Notes under the pieces: generated by a model
Told to the model about the DNA's origin: nothing
Databases searched by the model: none
The model's input: only the letters and a program-made list of their open reading frames with translations
NCBI RefSeq assembly: GCF_003387165.1
Contig: NZ_QUMW01000009.1
Span: 558,001-622,000, forward strand
Source of the DNA: Jeotgalicoccus halotolerans
GTDB taxonomy: Bacteria > Bacillota > Bacilli > Staphylococcales > Salinicoccaceae
Length of the DNA: 64,000 nucleotides
Direction: 5' to 3'
Shown here: positions 46,008 to 55,179 of the stretch, piece by piece
Position numbering within the stretch: the stretch's first letter is position 1
How the letters are laid out: each line of letters begins with the position of its first letter
Program-made: the position numbers and the translations under genes

Positions 46008-47546
46008 TTAATACGAAAGATTCGCTCCTGGACCGACCGGAATACCGAGCATCATCCAAATCACAAACATAATTAACCATGTAATTAAGAAAATCACCGA
46101 ATAAGGAAGCATTAATGAAATCACTGTTCCTATACCGTTTTCTTTACCGTAGCGCTGTGCAAATGCAACAATGAGCGGGAAGAATGGCATAAGCGGTGAA
46201 ATAATATTTGTTGTTGAGTCCCCGATTCTGTAAGCAATCTGTGTTACTTCAGGCGCAATACCGAGCTGCATGAACATCGGCACAAATATCGGCGCCATAA
46301 TTGCCCATTTTGCTGAATCCGCGGCAATCGCCAGGTTGATAAGTGTAGTAATCAGGATAAAAACAATCAGCACAGGCAGACTTCCAATATTTAAATTCTC
46401 GAGAAGACCTGCGCCATTAACAGCAATAATGGTACCAAGGTTTGAATAGTTAAACAAAGCAACGAATTGTGCTGCAAAGAAGATCAGCACGATAAAACCC
46501 GCCATTGTTTCTAATGATGAATCCATGAGTTTTACAGCATCTTTATCGTTTTTAATCGTTTTATTCATTGCACCGTAAACCAGACCCGGCACAAGGAAAA
46601 TCAGCATCATTATAAATATAATGCTCGAAATAAACGGCGAACCGACAATCCCGCCATCTTCGCCTCTTAAAGGTGAAGCCGGGAAAGCGACAAGGCATAA
46701 TATCCCAATTACTGTAAGGACAGCTGCTATATTTGCCCAGTTCAGAGCCCGCTTTTCCTGTTTGTCTAAACTTTTGTTTTCACTAATTTCTTCATTATCG
46801 AAATCGAATTTTTTAAGGCGCGGCTCAACAATCTTGTCGGTAATTATAGTACCTAAAATCACGATAAGGAAGGTCGAGACAAACATGAAGAACCAGTTAT
46901 CCGTTGCATGCACGATGTAAGTCGCATCGAGAATGCCGGCCGCTTCAGTTGTAATACCGGAAAGGAGCGGATCATTCGTACCTATTAAAAGGTTAGCAGA
47001 ATATCCTCCTGCGACACCGGCGAAAGCTGCTGCGAGACCCGCCAGCGGATGGCGGCGGAAACCGAGAAATATAATCGCACCGAGCGGCACGAGCACTACA
47101 TAACCGACACTGGCGGCAACGTTTGACATTACACCCATAAACACCACAATCGGTGTCACAAATTTACGCGGTGCTTTCGTCACAACATTTGTCATGAGTG
47201 CACTGATATAACCGCTTTTCTCCGCGACACCGACACCAATCATTGCGACCAGTACAGGACCAAGCGCAACGAAAGACGTAAAGTTTTCAACAACGCTTGT
47301 AAACATATAGCGTATGCCGTCGCCGGTGAGCAGACTGACTGCGTGAACTGTTAACTCTTCTCGTTCTCCTGACTCGGGATTTATTCCAACATAGCTGACA
47401 TTAACTCCCAGTAAATATAAAACATGAGAAATAATAATAACAAGCAAGGTAAAAATTAAAAATATCGTGACCGGATGCGGTAATTTATTACCGGTGATTT
47501 CAATCCAGTCGAGAATTGAACGTTTCTCTTTCAAACTTTTATTCAT
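46008..47546 (-). CDS. AbgT family transporter
   Basis: Membrane carrier of 512 residues with about 12-13 segments, family of the p-aminobenzoyl-glutamate importer AbgT and the sulfonamide exporter MtrF. It shows LPHPVTIFLIFTLLV at the N-terminus, GVGVAEKSGYISALM near residue 105 and IAADSAKWAIMAPIFVPM near 415. Without an adjacent AbgAB-type hydrolase, direction and substrate are open; an M20 hydrolase gene lies 14 kb away in a different operon. GAGGAG precedes the ATG. Single-gene unit. Confidence 0.88.
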   Translation of the reverse strand: MNKSLKEKRSILDWIEITGNKLPHPVTIFLIFTLLVIIISHVLYLLGVNVSYVGINPESGEREELTVHAVSLLTGDGIRYMFTSVVENFTSFVALGPVLVAMIGVGVAEKSGYISALMTNVVTKAPRKFVTPIVVFMGVMSNVAASVGYVVLVPLGAIIFLGFRRHPLAGLAAAFAGVAGGYSANLLIGTNDPLLSGITTEAAGILDATYIVHATDNWFFMFVSTFLIVILGTIITDKIVEPRLKKFDFDNEEISENKSLDKQEKRALNWANIAAVLTVIGILCLVAFPASPLRGEDGGIVGSPFISSIIFIMMLIFLVPGLVYGAMNKTIKNDKDAVKLMDSSLETMAGFIVLIFFAAQFVALFNYSNLGTIIAVNGAGLLENLNIGSLPVLIVFILITTLINLAIAADSAKWAIMAPIFVPMFMQLGIAPEVTQIAYRIGDSTTNIISPLMPFFPLIVAFAQRYGKENGIGTVISLMLPYSVIFLITWLIMFVIWMMLGIPVGPGANLSY

Positions 47547-47640
47547 AGTAAACTCCTCTAAATAATAATCGCCGTTTATTATACTACGCCATGTTACTTT
47601 TTGCTAGTAAGTAATTTTATGTGCCCAGTATAAATTGCTG

Positions 47641-47675
47641 ACCGTGCCATTGTCGCTTCCACAATGGCGCACTAA
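47641..47675 (-). repeat. dispersed hairpin element, copy 2 (intact)
   Basis: A perfect 8-bp stem GCCATTGT / ACAATGGC with a 7-nt loop, flanked by GTGC and CACGG. Without a T tract it is not a terminator. It is homologous to the 40.86-kb element. Both lie within about 100 bp of a terminator, and the 8-7-8 form resembles the 7-7-7 dyad of the array at the right window edge. Confidence 0.65.
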
Positions 47676-47686
47676 TCCTTTCGCAG

Positions 47687-47728
47687 CCACAAAAACACCC
47701 GGACAGAATTTCTATTCCATCCGGGCGC
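47687..47728 (-). terminator. terminator downstream of the binding-protein pseudogene
   Basis: GCGCCCGGA pairs with TCCGGGTGT (two G-U) around a 16-nt loop with its own GAAT/ATTC pairing. TTTTT follows on the minus strand. Confidence 0.65.
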
Positions 47729-47737
47729 TCTTATAAT

Positions 47738-49426
47738 TTATTCTTCTGTGCTGAAGCTGGCATTTTCAAGTCTGATATTCCCTACAGGATCAAGACCAAT
47801 ATTGCTTACGCTGCCGTTATTCACTCCGAGCAGGAAGCTCGTGTGATTTAGATAAACTGCCGGTGAATCGTCAATCAGGAGCTGCTGTACTTCACTGTAT
47901 GCTTCCTGACGTCCGTTTTCATCCGGATTTGTGCGTCCTTCATCCAGTAATGCATCGACTTCTTCATTCTTATAGAATGAACGGTTACCCGGTGCACCGA
48001 AGTTATTTGAATGGAAGAGTGCGTACAATCCGTAATCTGCATCAGCTGTTACTGTAGTCCAGCCGAGGATAAACATATCGTGTTCTCCGTTTGCAGTCTG
48101 ATCGAGGAAAGCGCCCCACTCTGACTGCTGAACTTCCACAGTAATCCCGATTTCACTTAAGGCATTTTGAATATAAACTGCCGAGTCCACAATAGCAGGA
48201 TCGTCATTCACCCATAATGTTGTAGTGAAACCGTCTGGCTGTGATGATTCACTTAAAAGTTCCTCTGCACGTTCAATATCAACTTCAATGCTTTCCAGGT
48301 TTTCATCGTAACCCCAGACATCCGGAGCTAGCGGACTTTCAGCTGCTATACCGTAACCGTCATACACACCGCTGATAATTTCATCACGGTCAACTGCATG
48401 GGCAATTGCCTGACGAACTAAAGGATCATCAAATGGTTCTTTCTCCATATTAAATCCTAAGTAGTTCATACGTACTGATTCGCTTTCGATTAATTCAGTT
48501 GCATCACCGTTTTGAATACGCTCTGCACTAGCTGTATCTATTTCATTCGCGATATCAATACCGCCAGTATCGAGTTCAGCTAAACGTGCCTGTGTTTCCG
48601 GTATAACTCTAAAAATAACTTCGTCAAATTCGCGCTCTCCATTTTGGAAATCTTCAAATCTGCTTAAAGTCACTGAATTTCCCGGCGAACGGTCTGCCAG
48701 CTGCAGGTGGTTCGTCCCATCTGTTTCAGCACCGGTAACAGCACCGATATGTTCACTGATTTCATCAGCTACAGTCTGGAACTCATCACCGCCAGCTTCA
48801 CGCAGCTCGTAGTATTCTTCTAAACTGACATCACTGCCGGCCGCGTCCAAGGCAGGCTGGTAGTCTTTATCGATTAAATCCTTACTCATAATTCCGCCTG
48901 CGTTATGTGACAGGTGTGCAGGTAATGGAGCAAAGGCATATTCTGTATGTAAGTTCACCTCGTAGTCTCCAACGACTTCTACTTCTTCAATCATTTCGTA
49001 AAGGAATGCAACCTGTGATGCAACAGCCGGGTCATTAACACGGTCAATTGTTGCTTTCACATCTTCAGCAGTAAACTCCTGCCCGCTGTGGAAGGTTGTT
49101 CCTTCACGCAATTTGAAATTCCAAACTGTATCTTCCGTCGCTTCCCACTCAGTCGCAAGTCCAGGAGTCAATTCGAGCGCTTCATCCTGGAAAATTAAAG
49201 ACTCGTAAATGTTACGTCTGATCTGTGCACTAGCCGAGTCATTCGAACCGTGCGGGTCAACTGTAACCATATCTTCAGACATACCGATGTTAATCGTTCC
49301 GCCTGACGTTTCTTCTGTACTTCCTTCTCACTCTGCAGCTTCATCTACATTTTCATCGCTTGAACATGCAGCTAAGACCAATGCTACAGTAAGTAAAAGG
49401 AGATACCTAAATCCTATTTTTACCAT
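47738..49426 (-). pseudogene. oligopeptide-type ABC binding protein copy with in-frame stop
   Basis: From ATG 49426, after GGGGG, the frame encodes a lipoprotein signal (LLLLTVALVLAAC) and a linker ending DEAAE. It then meets TGA at 49328-49330 and continues uninterrupted for over 525 codons as an SBP_bac_5 domain (IGMSEDMVTVDPHGSND...). The copy upstream at 49.6-51.3 kb is an intact paralogue at roughly 60% identity by eye. Because the stop falls just after the lipobox, only a 32-residue fragment would be made, unless translation restarts at an internal ATG without a signal peptide. No permease or ATPase genes adjoin. Confidence 0.85.
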
Positions 49427-49460
49427 TTTTGTTAACCCCCAAAATATTTTGATAATTTGA

Positions 49461-49488
49461 ATTATATAGAAAATATATAATTTTGCAA
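49461..49488 (-). promoter_or_regulatory. promoter of the binding-protein pseudogene
   Basis: TTGCAA (49483-49488), 16 bp, TATAAT (49461-49466). It resembles the promoter of the intact paralogue (TTGCAA, 18 bp, TATAAT), so the promoter was duplicated too. Confidence 0.55.
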
Positions 49489-49541
49489 TATTATGATTAA
49501 TATTAGTATAAAAATTAAAAAATTAAGATATTACTGCATAA

Positions 49542-49580
49542 AAATACCTCTTAACTGACAAAAGCAGCCAAGAGGTATTT
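49542..49580 (-). terminator. terminator of the intact binding-protein gene
   Basis: 11-bp stem AAATACCTCTT / AAGAGGTATTT with a 17-nt loop. TTTAT follows on the minus strand. Confidence 0.7.
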
Positions 49581-49585
49581 CCATA

Positions 49586-51265
49586 TTATTTAAATCTCAC
49601 CGTATCCAAATGTACTCTTCCTGTTGGATCAATTTCAACTTCACTTAATGAACTTTCATTATATCCAACTGCAAATTGGACGTGGAACAGATATGATGAT
49701 GGTGATTCTTCAACTAGAATTTCTTCGATATCAGTATAAATCTGCTGACGTGCTTCGTCATCAACTTCGGCGCGTCCTGCATCTAACAACTCATCGACTT
49801 CGGGGTTGTCATAGAACACACGGTTTCCTGCCGCACCCTGGTGTTTAGAGTGGAACAGTGCATAGAGACCATAGTCTGCATCACCTGTTACCGTCGTCCA
49901 TCCAAGGATAAACATTTCATGGTTGCCGTTCGCAAGTGTTTCTAAATACGCACCCCACTCGAACTGCTCAATCTCTACATTAATGTTAAGTTCAGCAAGT
50001 TCATTTTGAATATAGACAGCTGTATCGATAATCTGCTGGTCATCGTTAACCCAGATTGTTGTATCGAATCCGTCTGCCATATCAGTTTCTGCTAACAGTT
50101 CTTTTGCTTTTTCAATATTGTATTCCTGTCCTTCAAGGTCTTCAGAATATCCCCAGACACCCGGAGCCAAAGGACCTTTGGCAGGAATACCCATGTCATC
50201 GTAAACACCTGCTACAATTTCTTCGCGGTCAATGGCATATGAAATTGCCTGACGCACCTTGATGTCATCGAATGGTTCTTTATTCATATTAAATCCTAAA
50301 TATGACATACGAACTGAATCTTTAACTGTTAAAGCAGTATCCGCACCATTTTCAATACGGTCAATGCTGGAAGAGTCAACATCCGTTGCGATTTGTACAC
50401 CGCCTGTTTCGAGCTCTGCCATACGTGCACCGCTTTCAGGAATTACTTTGAATGTTACATTTTCAAAGTAGCGGTCTCCGCCTTGGAAGTCTTCAAATTT
50501 CTCCAGTTCTACTGTATCTCCCGCACTCCGTGAAACATATTTCAGATGGTTTGTTCCATTAGGCTCAGACCCAATTACCGTACCCACGTGTTCTGAAATA
50601 TGCTCCTTAACGGAATCGTATTCTTCCCCGCCTGAGTCACGCGCTTCATAGTATTCTTCCAGTGTCATATCAACACCTGCTGCATCCAAAGCTGCCTGAT
50701 AATCACTGTCAATCAGTTCCTTAGGCATAATGCCAGCCGTACTGTGAGCCAGGTGACTTGCCAGCGGCGCAAAAGGTATTGAAGTATGTATATTAATTTC
50801 ATAATCATTTACAACTTCAACTTCTTCAATCATTTCAAAAAGAAAAAGTACTGGTGAAGCTAACGCTTCGTCCCTAACTCTGTCAAAAGTTGCGACTACA
50901 TCTTCTGCAGTAAAATCTTCACCGTTGTGGAAAGTTGTACCTTCACGGAGTTTAAAATTCCATGTTGTTTCATCAACTTGCTCGTATTCAGTAGCGAGCC
51001 CCGGCTGTAATTCCATATTTACATCCTGATCTAATAATCTCTCATAAATATTTGTTCTTACCTGACTTGAAGCTGAATCATTTGAACCATGCAAGTCCAG
51101 CGACACTACATCCGCCATCGTCCCAATTGTTAAATCCCCTGTGTTTTCACTTTCTGCTGCGTCACCCCCGGCCGCTTCTTCTTCGACGTTTTCATCACTC
51201 GAACAAGCCGCCATAACAGTTAAGAAAGCGATTACAAAAAATATTAAAAAATTTTTGTGTTTCAT
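49586..51265 (-). CDS. oligopeptide/glutathione-type ABC substrate-binding lipoprotein
   Basis: Extracytoplasmic solute receptor (559 residues, SBP_bac_5). The signal peptide ends in AFLTVMAAC (lipobox, Cys21), followed by a Glu/Ala-rich linker to about residue 45. The binding domain has LDLHGSNDSAS, WNFKLREGTTFHNGEDFTAE and YLGFNMNKEPFDD, all typical of Dpp/Opp-class receptors. The ligand cannot be told from sequence. AAGGGGG precedes the ATG. Its own promoter and terminator make it monocistronic, and it must share a transporter encoded elsewhere. A decayed copy follows downstream. Confidence 0.9.
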   Translation of the reverse strand: MKHKNFLIFFVIAFLTVMAACSSDENVEEEAAGGDAAESENTGDLTIGTMADVVSLDLHGSNDSASSQVRTNIYERLLDQDVNMELQPGLATEYEQVDETTWNFKLREGTTFHNGEDFTAEDVVATFDRVRDEALASPVLFLFEMIEEVEVVNDYEINIHTSIPFAPLASHLAHSTAGIMPKELIDSDYQAALDAAGVDMTLEEYYEARDSGGEEYDSVKEHISEHVGTVIGSEPNGTNHLKYVSRSAGDTVELEKFEDFQGGDRYFENVTFKVIPESGARMAELETGGVQIATDVDSSSIDRIENGADTALTVKDSVRMSYLGFNMNKEPFDDIKVRQAISYAIDREEIVAGVYDDMGIPAKGPLAPGVWGYSEDLEGQEYNIEKAKELLAETDMADGFDTTIWVNDDQQIIDTAVYIQNELAELNINVEIEQFEWGAYLETLANGNHEMFILGWTTVTGDADYGLYALFHSKHQGAAGNRVFYDNPEVDELLDAGRAEVDDEARQQIYTDIEEILVEESPSSYLFHVQFAVGYNESSLSEVEIDPTGRVHLDTVRFK

Positions 51266-51295
51266 TCTACTTTACCCCCTTTGCGTGATAAATTT

Positions 51296-51325
51296 ATTAT
51301 ATCCATGCAGATAACAAAATTGCAA
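51296..51325 (-). promoter_or_regulatory. promoter of the intact binding-protein gene
   Basis: TTGCAA (51320-51325), 18 bp, TATAAT (51296-51301). Confidence 0.6.
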
Positions 51326-51353
51326 TATTTTTCTAAAAATTGAATAAATATAA

Positions 51354-51382
51354 AAAACACGCATTTTTACAATGCGTGTTTT
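51354..51382 (-). terminator. yneF terminator
   Basis: 12-bp stem AAAACACGCATT / AATGCGTGTTTT with a 5-nt loop. The flanks would also allow plus-strand use. Confidence 0.8.
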
Positions 51383-51391
51383 CATAAGTCT

Positions 51392-51634
51392 TTACTTCTT
51401 TTTGTCTTTTTTAGCTTGTTCTGATGATTTATTCATCATACTCAGCATTTGATTAATTTTCTTCTGAGAAGGTTTCTGACCCATCTGCATCATCATAATT
51501 CTGAGCATGTCTTCATTAATAGGAGGGTTTTTCTCCAAGTAATCCATCATGTATTTTCTAGAGATCCAAAATCCTAATGCGAAACCACCAATGAGGGCTA
51601 CGATTACGATCAATATCCATATCCAAGTCGCCAA
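51392..51634 (-). CDS. yneF: YneF family small membrane protein (UPF0154)
   Basis: An 80-residue protein with one N-terminal helix and a cytoplasmic tail containing [20 protein letters not shown] and [14 protein letters not shown], the UPF0154 signature. The long frame starts at GTG 51643, part of GAGGTG. TTG at 51634 has 6-nt spacing and yields (M)[11 protein letters not shown], matching the MATW start of staphylococcal YneF. Downstream of tkt in the conserved lexA-to-yneF block. Function unknown. Confidence 0.9.
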   Translation of the reverse strand: MATWIWILIVIVALIGGFALGFWISRKYMMDYLEKNPPINEDMLRIMMMQMGQKPSQKKINQMLSMMNKSSEQAKKDKKK

Positions 51635-51700
51635 AATGCTCACCTCTTTTCCGTGTAAACCACTATTTAGTTTACCTTAACGGACATCTAAATTCAATGC

Positions 51701-53686
51701 TTATTTACTGCGGATAATATTTGCCAGGTTTTCTACAGTAAAGCCGTAGCGTTCAACGACTTCCCCGCCCGGTGCACTTGCTCCGAATGTATCAATTGTT
51801 AACAGTTTGCCTTTTATGCCGACAAATCTGTGCCAGCCGAGGCTCGCAGCCATCTCTACTGCTGTTCGGTTTTCAATGTCAGTGTTTAGCACTGATTCAA
51901 TATATTCTTCATCCTGCTTTAAGAATGCCTGGACGTTTGGAATTGAGGCAACTTTAATATTTACGCCTTCTGCTGCCAGTTTTTCTGCAGTTTCAACTGC
52001 GAGTGAGACTTCACTTCCTGTAGCAAAGACAATTGCATCGTCTCCGCCGTCATAAGCGAGGTAACCGCCGCGACGTACGCCTTCTTCGACTTTTTCTTTA
52101 TCGATATCCAAAACAGTGAGATCCTGGCGTGTCAGTACTAAAGCTGTCGGTGTGTCTTCAGACTCCAGTGCAACTTTCCAGGCTGCGCGCGTTTCATTGC
52201 CGTCTGCCGGACGGATAACATTCAGATTTGGAATGGCACGTAGACCTGCCAGCTGTTCAACCGGCTCATGCGTCGGCCCGTCTTCGCCGACTGCGATAGA
52301 ATCGTGAGTGAATACGTATGTTACCGGTAATTTCATCAGTGCGCTTAAGCGTACTGCAGGCTTCAGATAGTCACTGAAGACAAAGAATGTTCCTGCATAA
52401 GGATAAACCCCGCCGTGTGCAGCCATTCCGTTAATTGCGGCTGCCATCGCAAATTCTCTTACACCGAACCATATATTGCGGCCCGCATAATTGTCTTTCG
52501 AGTAGTCGCTCGCTTCTTTAACATTTGTTTTGTTACTTCCCGCAAGGTCAGCTGCCCCGCCGAAGAAAGTCGGAATTGATTTTGATAATTCCTGAATCAT
52601 ATCTCCCGAGTTGCCGCGCGTTGCTTTTTTCGTTCCCGCTTCATAAATAGGTAGTTTTGAAGCATAGTTTTCAGGCAGTTCGCGTTTAACCGCAGCTGTA
52701 AAATCATTGTATCTTTCTTCATCCGCAGCTTTAAATGATTCAACTACTTTGTTCCACGCAGCTTCTTCAGCTTCCCCGCGTGCAGTTAATGTTTCATTAA
52801 AGCGCGTATAAACTGACTCGTCCACATCGAATGTTTTCAGGTGATCAAGTCCGTATGCTTCATAAGCACCCTGGCGTTCAGCATCTCCGAGCGGCGCGCC
52901 GTGGGCATCCGATTTGCCTGATTTGGTCGGTGCGCCAAAACCGATAACCGTTTTCACTTCGATCAGCGTCGGTTTATCGCTGTCTTTAGCGTCGTTGATT
53001 GCTTTATCGATTGCATCTAAATCGTTGCCGTCTTCTACGCGCAGATAGTTCCAGTTATAAGCTTTAAAACGTCCCGCAACATCTTCTGAGAAGCTCTTGT
53101 CAAGATCGCCGTCGAGTGAAATATCATTTGAATCGTAAAGTACAATCAGCTTGTTCAGTCCGAGGTGGCCTGCAAGTGATGCCGCTTCGTGCGAAATCCC
53201 TTCCATCAGGTCGCCGTCTGAAGCAAGCACATAAGTATAGTGGTCAACCACTTTACGGTCGTCTGTATTAAATACAGAATTCAGGTGTGTTTCCGCCATT
53301 GCCATACCGACACTCATAGCGAATCCCTGTCCAAGCGGACCTGTAGTAATTTCTACGCCGTCCGTATGTTTAAACTCAGGATGTCCCGGTGTTTTGGATT
53401 CGTACTGTCTGAATTCCTTTAAGTCATCCATTTCAAGAATGCCTGAAAGATGAAGCAGGCTGTAAATTAACATTGAGCCGTGGCCTGCGCTCAGCACGAA
53501 ACGGTCTCTGTTAAACCAGTCGACATTTTTCGGGTTAAAATTTAAATGTTTTTGCCACAGTACATACGCCATCGGCGCTGCACCCATCGGCAGACCCGGG
53601 TGGCCTGAATTTGCTTTTTCAATTGCATCAATACTTAAAGAACGAATTGTATTGACCGCTAATAAGTCAGTCTTATCAAATGACAT
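51701..53686 (-). CDS. tkt: transketolase
   Basis: Thiamine-diphosphate enzyme of the pentose phosphate pathway that moves two-carbon ketol units. 661 residues. [16 protein letters not shown] near residue 64 and the TPP/Mg motif [20 protein letters not shown] near residue 152 define it. The middle domain carries [20 protein letters not shown] near residue 470. AAAGGAG precedes the ATG. It follows ynzC by 15 bases. Confidence 0.97.
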   Translation of the reverse strand: MSFDKTDLLAVNTIRSLSIDAIEKANSGHPGLPMGAAPMAYVLWQKHLNFNPKNVDWFNRDRFVLSAGHGSMLIYSLLHLSGILEMDDLKEFRQYESKTPGHPEFKHTDGVEITTGPLGQGFAMSVGMAMAETHLNSVFNTDDRKVVDHYTYVLASDGDLMEGISHEAASLAGHLGLNKLIVLYDSNDISLDGDLDKSFSEDVAGRFKAYNWNYLRVEDGNDLDAIDKAINDAKDSDKPTLIEVKTVIGFGAPTKSGKSDAHGAPLGDAERQGAYEAYGLDHLKTFDVDESVYTRFNETLTARGEAEEAAWNKVVESFKAADEERYNDFTAAVKRELPENYASKLPIYEAGTKKATRGNSGDMIQELSKSIPTFFGGAADLAGSNKTNVKEASDYSKDNYAGRNIWFGVREFAMAAAINGMAAHGGVYPYAGTFFVFSDYLKPAVRLSALMKLPVTYVFTHDSIAVGEDGPTHEPVEQLAGLRAIPNLNVIRPADGNETRAAWKVALESEDTPTALVLTRQDLTVLDIDKEKVEEGVRRGGYLAYDGGDDAIVFATGSEVSLAVETAEKLAAEGVNIKVASIPNVQAFLKQDEEYIESVLNTDIENRTAVEMAASLGWHRFVGIKGKLLTIDTFGASAPGGEVVERYGFTVENLANIIRSK

Positions 53687-53701
53687 TTACTTTCGACTCC
53701 T

Positions 53702-53947
53702 TTAATTCTCTTCATTATTATTTTTATCTTTGCTGCGTAATGCCTTAACTTTGTCAGGGGTAACATCTTTACCTTCCGGATCAATCACTTTAGTGTTTTT
53801 AATCTGTTTCTTAAAAGAACTTCTAAAGTTGGATAAATATTCTTCTCTCAGACCAGTCAGCTCTTTAAGTTCCGCTTCAGATATTTTATCTTCACGCTTT
53901 AACTTTGCCAGCTGGTTGAGACGCTGTAATTTTTGATCGTCTAACAT
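53702..53947 (-). CDS. ynzC: DUF896 family protein YnzC
   Basis: An 81-residue basic helical protein: MLDDQKLQRLNQLAKLKRED..., then ELKELTGLREEYLSNFR and KVIDPEGKDVTPDKVK, all DUF896 hallmarks. In B. subtilis the gene lies in the LexA-regulated yneA-yneB-ynzC operon. Here the sosA/yneA-like gene is just upstream but a hairpin separates them. ATG 53947 follows GGTGGAG; the frame's earlier start is not supported. Function unknown. Confidence 0.9.
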   Translation of the reverse strand: MLDDQKLQRLNQLAKLKREDKISEAELKELTGLREEYLSNFRSSFKKQIKNTKVIDPEGKDVTPDKVKALRSKDKNNNEEN

Positions 53948-53977
53948 GAGCTCCACCCTTTCCAATATAATTTACCA

Positions 53978-54013
53978 TAAAAAAGGTGCGGAAACCAAAT
54001 GGTCCCGCACTTT
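53978..54013 (-). terminator. terminator between the sosA-like gene and ynzC
   Basis: AAAGTGCGG pairs with CCGCACCTTT (one bulged C) around a loop, followed by six T on the minus strand. Confidence 0.65.
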
Positions 54014-54038
54014 AATAGATAATATATACACTAATTAT

Positions 54039-54353
54039 TTAATTTCTGCTGGAAACGTCATAATTAACCCGTTCCGTCAGTGTCCCGCTGCTGATAAAAC
54101 CGTTTGCCGGCCGTTTTTCTTCAGCTGTTTCATCCTCCGCCTCTTCAGGTTCATCAATTGACGAAGCCGATACTGTACCGTTCGCTTCTTGTTCGATTGT
54201 TTCATCATCTTCATTTTCTGAAAATGCAGTATTTTCATGAGAACGTACGTTCTCCGCATAATCAGGTTCAACCATATTAAAACTATATAAAAGCCCGAAG
54301 CTTAGCATTACCACGAATAATCCCGTGAGCGTCTTGAAATCTTTCATTGTCAT
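54039..54353 (-). CDS. SOS-controlled single-pass membrane protein, SosA/YneA-like position
   Basis: A 104-residue protein divergent from lexA. One N-terminal helix (about residues 10-25) is followed by a long Glu/Asp-rich outer region (about 30-85) and a C-terminus TLTERVNYDVSSRN. It has no LysM domain, unlike Bacillus YneA. Position, size, topology and three LexA boxes fit SosA, the staphylococcal cell-division inhibitor made during DNA damage. Sequence similarity to known SosA is not evident to me, so this is inference from context. AGGAG lies 9 bases before the ATG. Confidence 0.7.
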   Translation of the reverse strand: MTMKDFKTLTGLFVVMLSFGLLYSFNMVEPDYAENVRSHENTAFSENEDDETIEQEANGTVSASSIDEPEEAEDETAEEKRPANGFISSGTLTERVNYDVSSRN

Positions 54354-54368
54354 TAATATCCACTCCTA

Positions 54369-54440
54369 AGAACAAATGTTTGTAATAACAATATAACAGA
54401 ACACTTGTTCGCAGTCAATATAAATACGAACAAATGTTTG
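54369..54440. promoter_or_regulatory. three LexA boxes in the divergent lexA promoter
   Basis: Boxes of the Firmicutes type (CGAAC-N4-GTTCG) at 54369-54382 (AGAACAAATGTTTG), 54398-54411 (AGAACACTTGTTCG) and 54427-54440 (CGAACAAATGTTTG). Centres are 29 bp apart, slightly under three helical turns, so the three dimers lie near one face. The middle box fills the spacer of the minus-strand promoter. Confidence 0.88.
54390..54418 (-). promoter_or_regulatory. promoter of the sosA-like gene
   Basis: TTGACT (54413-54418), 17 bp, TATATT (54390-54395). A LexA box lies between the two hexamers. Confidence 0.8.
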
Positions 54441-54495
54441 TAAGTGATTACACTATATGATAAAATTTAATTAATATAAGGCTGGAGGTAAAATT

Positions 54496-55113
54496 ATGAA
54501 AGATTTAACAGACAGACAAAAAGATATTTTTCAATATATAAAACGCAGCGTAAATGATAAAGGCTATCCGCCGAGTGTCCGCGAAATCGGCAATGCCGTC
54601 GGACTCCAGTCGAGTTCAACGGTTCACGGCCATCTGGCAAAACTTGAAACTAAAGGCTATATTAAACGCGACCCGACAAAACCCCGCGCCATCGAAATCG
54701 TTCAGGCATCAGATGACAATGCTTCACCGGTCATTCATGTGCCGGTGCTCGGTAAAGTTACAGCTGGTCTGCCTATTACAGCCGTAGAAAACGTCGAAGA
54801 GTACTTCCCTCTGCCCGAACACTTTACGGCAAATCATAACAGTGAAATTTTCCTTTTGAATGTCGCTGGCGACAGTATGATTGATGCCGGCATACACGAC
54901 GGCGACCGGGTCATCGTGCGCAAACAGAACATCGCGCACAACGGTGAAATTATCGTCGCTATGACAGAAGACGACGAAGCAACTGTTAAACGCTTCTATA
55001 AAGAAAAAGGCTACTACCGCCTGCAGCCGGAAAACACTTCGATGGAACCAATCTACCTCGATAACGTTATCGTCCTCGGTAAAGTTGTCGGCCTGTTCCG
55101 AGAATTTGTTTAA
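54496..55113 (+). CDS. lexA: SOS repressor LexA
   Basis: Self-cleaving repressor of DNA-damage genes, 205 residues. An N-terminal winged helix (about 1-65, [20 protein letters not shown]) is followed by the cleavage bond Ala90-Gly91 in KVTAGLPI. The peptidase dyad is Ser127 ([10 protein letters not shown]) and Lys165 (TVKRF). GGAGG precedes the ATG. It is autoregulated through the three boxes upstream and ends in a good terminator. Confidence 0.97.
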   Translation: MKDLTDRQKDIFQYIKRSVNDKGYPPSVREIGNAVGLQSSSTVHGHLAKLETKGYIKRDPTKPRAIEIVQASDDNASPVIHVPVLGKVTAGLPITAVENVEEYFPLPEHFTANHNSEIFLLNVAGDSMIDAGIHDGDRVIVRKQNIAHNGEIIVAMTEDDEATVKRFYKEKGYYRLQPENTSMEPIYLDNVIVLGKVVGLFREFV

Positions 55114-55131
55114 TATAATATTAATTTTGAC

Positions 55132-55160
55132 CGCCCTGAACTTTGTTCGGGGCGTTTTTT
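55132..55160 (+). terminator. lexA terminator
   Basis: 10-bp stem CGCCCTGAAC / GTTCGGGGCG with a TTT loop and TTTTTT after it. Confidence 0.85.
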
Positions 55161-55179
55161 GTGCTGGGCGGGAGGCGCT

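Noticed and set aside
46008-47546. AbgT working with the M20 hydrolase as an aminobenzoyl-glutamate pathway
   Set aside because: The two genes are 14 kb apart in separate units, and the hydrolase already has its own membrane partners.
49328-49330. Selenocysteine or programmed readthrough at the TGA in the binding-protein copy
   Set aside because: No SECIS-like hairpin follows, the position is a disordered linker where Sec makes no sense, and the paralogue has no Cys there.
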